Positions 61,715 to 64,000 of a stretch of 64,000 bases of DNA are shown here, piece after piece. The DNA is from Myxococcus xanthus (lineage in GTDB: Bacteria > Myxococcota > Myxococcia > Myxococcales > Myxococcaceae). The position numbers were made by a program, and so were the translations under genes. Position 1 is the stretch's first letter. Each line of letters begins with the position of its first letter. The stretch spans positions 1,305,001 to 1,369,000 of the forward strand of contig NZ_CP017174.1 in NCBI RefSeq assembly GCF_006402735.1. Reading direction: 5' to 3'. Below the pieces are notes generated by a model. The model had not been told where the DNA came from, made no database searches, and was given only the letters and a program-made list of their open reading frames with translations.

Positions 61715-62872
61715 ATGCGTGCCGCGCGAGGTTCCTTTCAAATCGGCTCGTTCCGCGGCATTCCCGTCCGCGTCCACTTCTCACTGTTGCTTGTCCTTCC
61801 GCTGCTTGCGTTTCTGTTCGGCGGCGCCTTCCGGCGCGCGGCGGAGGTGGCCGAAGTCCCCCCGGAGCGACTCGGCGGCTCGCCTGCGCTGTGGGGGCTG
61901 GTGGTGGCGTTGGGCTTGTTCGCGTCCGTGTTCATTCACGAACTGGCGCACACCGTGTACGCGCTGCGCCGTGGCGGGACGGTGCGCTCGATTACGTTGA
62001 TGATGGTGGGCGGTGTGTCGGAGTTGACGGAGGCGCCGCCGCGTCCCCGGGACGAAGCGCTGATGGCCGCGGTGGGGCCGCTGACGAGCATCCTGCTGGC
62101 GGTGCTGCTCGGCGGCGCGACGTGGCTGCTCCAGGAGGCGCGCTCGTTCAACGTCCAGTTCGCGTTCTTCTACATGGCCAGCCTGAACCTGTTCCTGGGC
62201 GTGTTCAACCTGCTGCCCGCGTTCCCCATGGATGGCGGGCGCATCGTCCGCGCGTCGCTGGCGGGACGGCTGGGGATGGTGCGCGCGACGCAGGTGGCGT
62301 CCTGGCTGGGACGCGGGTTCGCGATGCTGTTCGGCGTATGGGCGGTGCTGTCGTTCAACCCGTTCCTGGCCGTCATCGCGTTCTTCATCTTCATGGGCGC
62401 GCAGGGGGAGGCGCAGCAGGTGCGGATGAAGACGACGCTGGAGCGTGTGCCGGTGGCCGACTTGATGACGCCGCGCCGGGTGGGCGTGGACGCGGGGGCG
62501 TCGCTGGAGCAGGCGCTGTGGGACTTGCGGCGTGAACGGCTGTTGCTGCTGCCGGTGACGGAGGGCGGAAGGCCGGTGGGGCAGGTGTCGCTGGAGACGG
62601 TGAGGGGCGTGCCAGATTCGGAGCGCATGACGCGCACCGCGCGCGAGGTGATGGTGCCCGCCGTGGTGGTGCGGCTGGATGAGGATGGGTGGACGGCGCT
62701 GCGGCGCATGGCCGAGGAGGAGAGGCCCCAGCTCGTCGTGGTGGAGGCGGATGGGGCGCTGGCGGGGACGCTCGACGTGAACGACGTGCAGCGCGGTATG
62801 GAGCTGTATCAGGCGCGCGAGGAGCGCAGTGGTCAGCAGGAGCGGCGGTGGCGGCAGGAGCGGCCGGCGTGA
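61715..62872 (+). CDS. Site-2 protease family (M50) membrane metalloprotease with CBS domains
   Basis: 385 residues. The zinc motif HELAH lies in the second hydrophobic segment (FASVFIHELAHTVYAL) and the third ligand is in NLLPAFPMDGGRI, as in SpoIVFB-like M50 peptidases. About six membrane segments occupy residues 20-230. The C-terminal soluble part (about 250-360) carries two CBS-like motifs (VADLMTPRRVGVDAGASLEQ and a second region to VNDVQRG) that may bind nucleotides. Such proteases cleave membrane-bound regulators. Its substrate is unknown. Confidence 0.9.
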   Translation: MRAARGSFQIGSFRGIPVRVHFSLLLVLPLLAFLFGGAFRRAAEVAEVPPERLGGSPALWGLVVALGLFASVFIHELAHTVYALRRGGTVRSITLMMVGGVSELTEAPPRPRDEALMAAVGPLTSILLAVLLGGATWLLQEARSFNVQFAFFYMASLNLFLGVFNLLPAFPMDGGRIVRASLAGRLGMVRATQVASWLGRGFAMLFGVWAVLSFNPFLAVIAFFIFMGAQGEAQQVRMKTTLERVPVADLMTPRRVGVDAGASLEQALWDLRRERLLLLPVTEGGRPVGQVSLETVRGVPDSERMTRTAREVMVPAVVVRLDEDGWTALRRMAEEERPQLVVVEADGALAGTLDVNDVQRGMELYQAREERSGQQERRWRQERPA

Positions 62873-63201
62873 CGGGACTCATGTGGGGTTGAGGTGCTGG
62901 CTCGGTGGCCTCCTCCGCCGCCGGGGCGAGCGCGTCGGACGCCTCCCGCGGGGGCGCGGTGCGCGGTGTCGTTTGGCCGACAGCGGCTCCGGCGGTGTCC
63001 GCGAGCGCACCTCGATGCCAGGCGCGCGTCCCTGCCGTGGCGATTGAATCTGGAGGAGGCCCAGCACCGCCGGAACAGTCCACTCCGGCGATGTGTTACA
63101 TGGACCTTCGGCACCAGGCAGGCGATGGCCGCGGCGGGATCCTCCCAGCGCGACTCCAGGTTTTCCGGCGGTGACCCTGGCGGCGTGAGAGCGGGTGGAC
63201 G
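62873..63201. other. Intergenic region between the M50 protease and desaturase genes
   Basis: About 330 bases. Small open frames here (for example 62905-63174 on the plus strand) have no recognisable content or good ribosome site. I see no clear promoter or hairpin; the desaturase promoter should be in this stretch. Confidence 0.45.
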
Positions 63202-64000
63202 TTGTCGCAAGCAACGAAGGCGAAGTTTCTCGAGTCGGGGCCCTTCCTCCAGGACCTCCGGGCGCGGGTGGAGGTTTATCTGGGGGCGAGCGGGCGCTCG
63301 CCTCGTGACCTCCCGCGCATGTACGCGAAGACGGTGGTCATCCTGGGCTGGTTCGCGGCCTCTTATCTCTGGCTCCTCTTGGGAGCCTCAGGCCCGTGGG
63401 GGGCGGTCGCCGGGTGCGTGTCCCTGGGGCTGGCCATCGCGGGCGTGGGGTTCAGCGTCCAGCACGACGCCAACCACGGAAGCTACTCGGTGCATCGGGG
63501 CATCAACCGGATTCTCGGGTGGACGCTCGATGTCATCGGTGGCTCGTCCTATGTGTGGAGCTGGAAGCACAACATCTTCCATCACAGCCACACGAACGTG
63601 GTCGGGCTCGATGAGGACATCGATATCCAGCCGCTGTGCCGGCTGGCTCCTGGCCAGCGGCTGCACACGGCGCATCGCTTCCAGCATGCCTACATCTGGG
63701 GGCTCTACGCGCTGCTTCCCATGAAGTGGCACTTCATCGATGACTTCAAGGACCTGGTCACCGGACGCGTGGGACGGCAGCAGATGCCGCGCCCCGGCGG
63801 GCTGAAGCTGGCCGGGGCCCTGGGCGGGAAGCTGCTGTTCTATGGCTGGGCCATCGCGCTGCCGTTGTTCTTCCGCCCGCTCTGGCAGGTCGCGCTGTGT
63901 TACGCGCTCGCCTCGTTCGTGCTCGGGCTGACGCTGGCCACCGTGTTCCAGCTGGCGCACTGCGTGGAGGAGGCGGACTTCTCCCTGCCGCCGGAAGCCA
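63202..64000 (+). CDS. Fatty-acid desaturase, 5' part
   Basis: The frame opens at a TTG at 63202, preceded by GGGTGGA; the only earlier in-frame codons follow a stop at 63172, and no ATG/GTG occurs before 63319. It runs off the window. The visible 266 residues begin MSQATKAKFLESGPFLQDLR, have two or more membrane segments, and two His boxes: HDANH (about residue 92) and HNIFHH (about 117). This is the membrane-bound, acyl-CoA or phospholipid desaturase pattern. The third box (HxxHH) lies outside the window. Confidence 0.82.
   Translation, partial: MSQATKAKFLESGPFLQDLRARVEVYLGASGRSPRDLPRMYAKTVVILGWFAASYLWLLLGASGPWGAVAGCVSLGLAIAGVGFSVQHDANHGSYSVHRGINRILGWTLDVIGGSSYVWSWKHNIFHHSHTNVVGLDEDIDIQPLCRLAPGQRLHTAHRFQHAYIWGLYALLPMKWHFIDDFKDLVTGRVGRQQMPRPGGLKLAGALGGKLLFYGWAIALPLFFRPLWQVALCYALASFVLGLTLATVFQLAHCVEEADFSLPPEA

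Noticed and set aside
62905..63174. Small plus-strand open frame between the M50 protease and desaturase genes
   Set aside because: No ribosome site, no recognisable content and Ala/Ser/Arg-rich composition typical of spurious frames.

Overview
The window is high-GC, gene-dense chromosomal DNA from a myxobacterium, almost certainly Myxococcus xanthus or a very close relative. The strongest argument is the locus at 17840-23031. It holds a histidine kinase, an NtrC-type regulator, an intergenic region with a near-perfect sigma-54 promoter and a ~120-nt terminator-ended small RNA with a seven-cytosine loop, and then an acetyltransferase gene. This matches what I recall of the pxrK-pxrR-pxr locus, whose sRNA Pxr blocks fruiting-body development while nutrients last. 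Other myxobacterial signs are a selB gene, a PilZ-receiver protein, a Ser/Thr-kinase-like gene and Ala/Gly/Pro-repeat proteins.

Layout, left to right. 1-3800 (+): the end of a lipid A acyltransferase gene, then lptC-lptA-lptB (LPS export, overlapping starts and stops) and rpoN (sigma-54). 3864-8461 (+): an acetyltransferase, a lipoprotein, an internally deleted short-chain dehydrogenase pseudogene, hpf, a PtsN-like IIA protein and an unknown protein. 8458-15084: dtd (-), a PBP4-type peptidase with a long extension, ssb, an isolated sdhC (-), hslO and a leucine-type dehydrogenase. 15215-23031 (+): phosphoribosyltransferase, selB, pxrK, pxrR, pxr and a GNAT gene. 23110-31418 (-): a partial complex I operon, nuoE-F-J-K-L-M-N. 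31524-35156 (+): PilZ-receiver protein, kinase-like protein lacking the catalytic Asp, serB. 35178-41091: a MshEN-domain protein, a CPXCG protein, a small heat-shock protein, an HTH-receiver protein, the pyrG-kdsA-kdsC operon (-) and a small zinc-ribbon-like protein. 41185-44122: an ABC exporter (-) followed by a very short ORF with a strong ribosome site and a terminator, then an aldo/keto reductase. 44115-51026: an unknown protein and kdsB (-), wecB and an RluA-type synthase (+), purF (-), and a ceramidase-like exported protein (+). 51079-54933 (-): yhbY, a J-domain/TPR repeat protein and a Cys-rich repeat protein. 55069-64000: a TSUP permease (+), an acyl-CoA carboxylase region with a Coq4-like gene (-), a site-2-protease homologue (+) and the start of a fatty-acid desaturase (+) cut by the window edge.

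Functional themes are outer-membrane LPS supply (lpxL-like, lptCAB, kdsA/B/C, wecB), respiration (nuo, sdhC), sigma-54-dependent regulation (rpoN at 2283 and a sigma-54-dependent sRNA at 22001) and carboxylation of acyl-CoAs. No tRNA, rRNA, CRISPR array, insertion sequence or prophage was recognised. Names are from reading motifs by eye; no database search was run.
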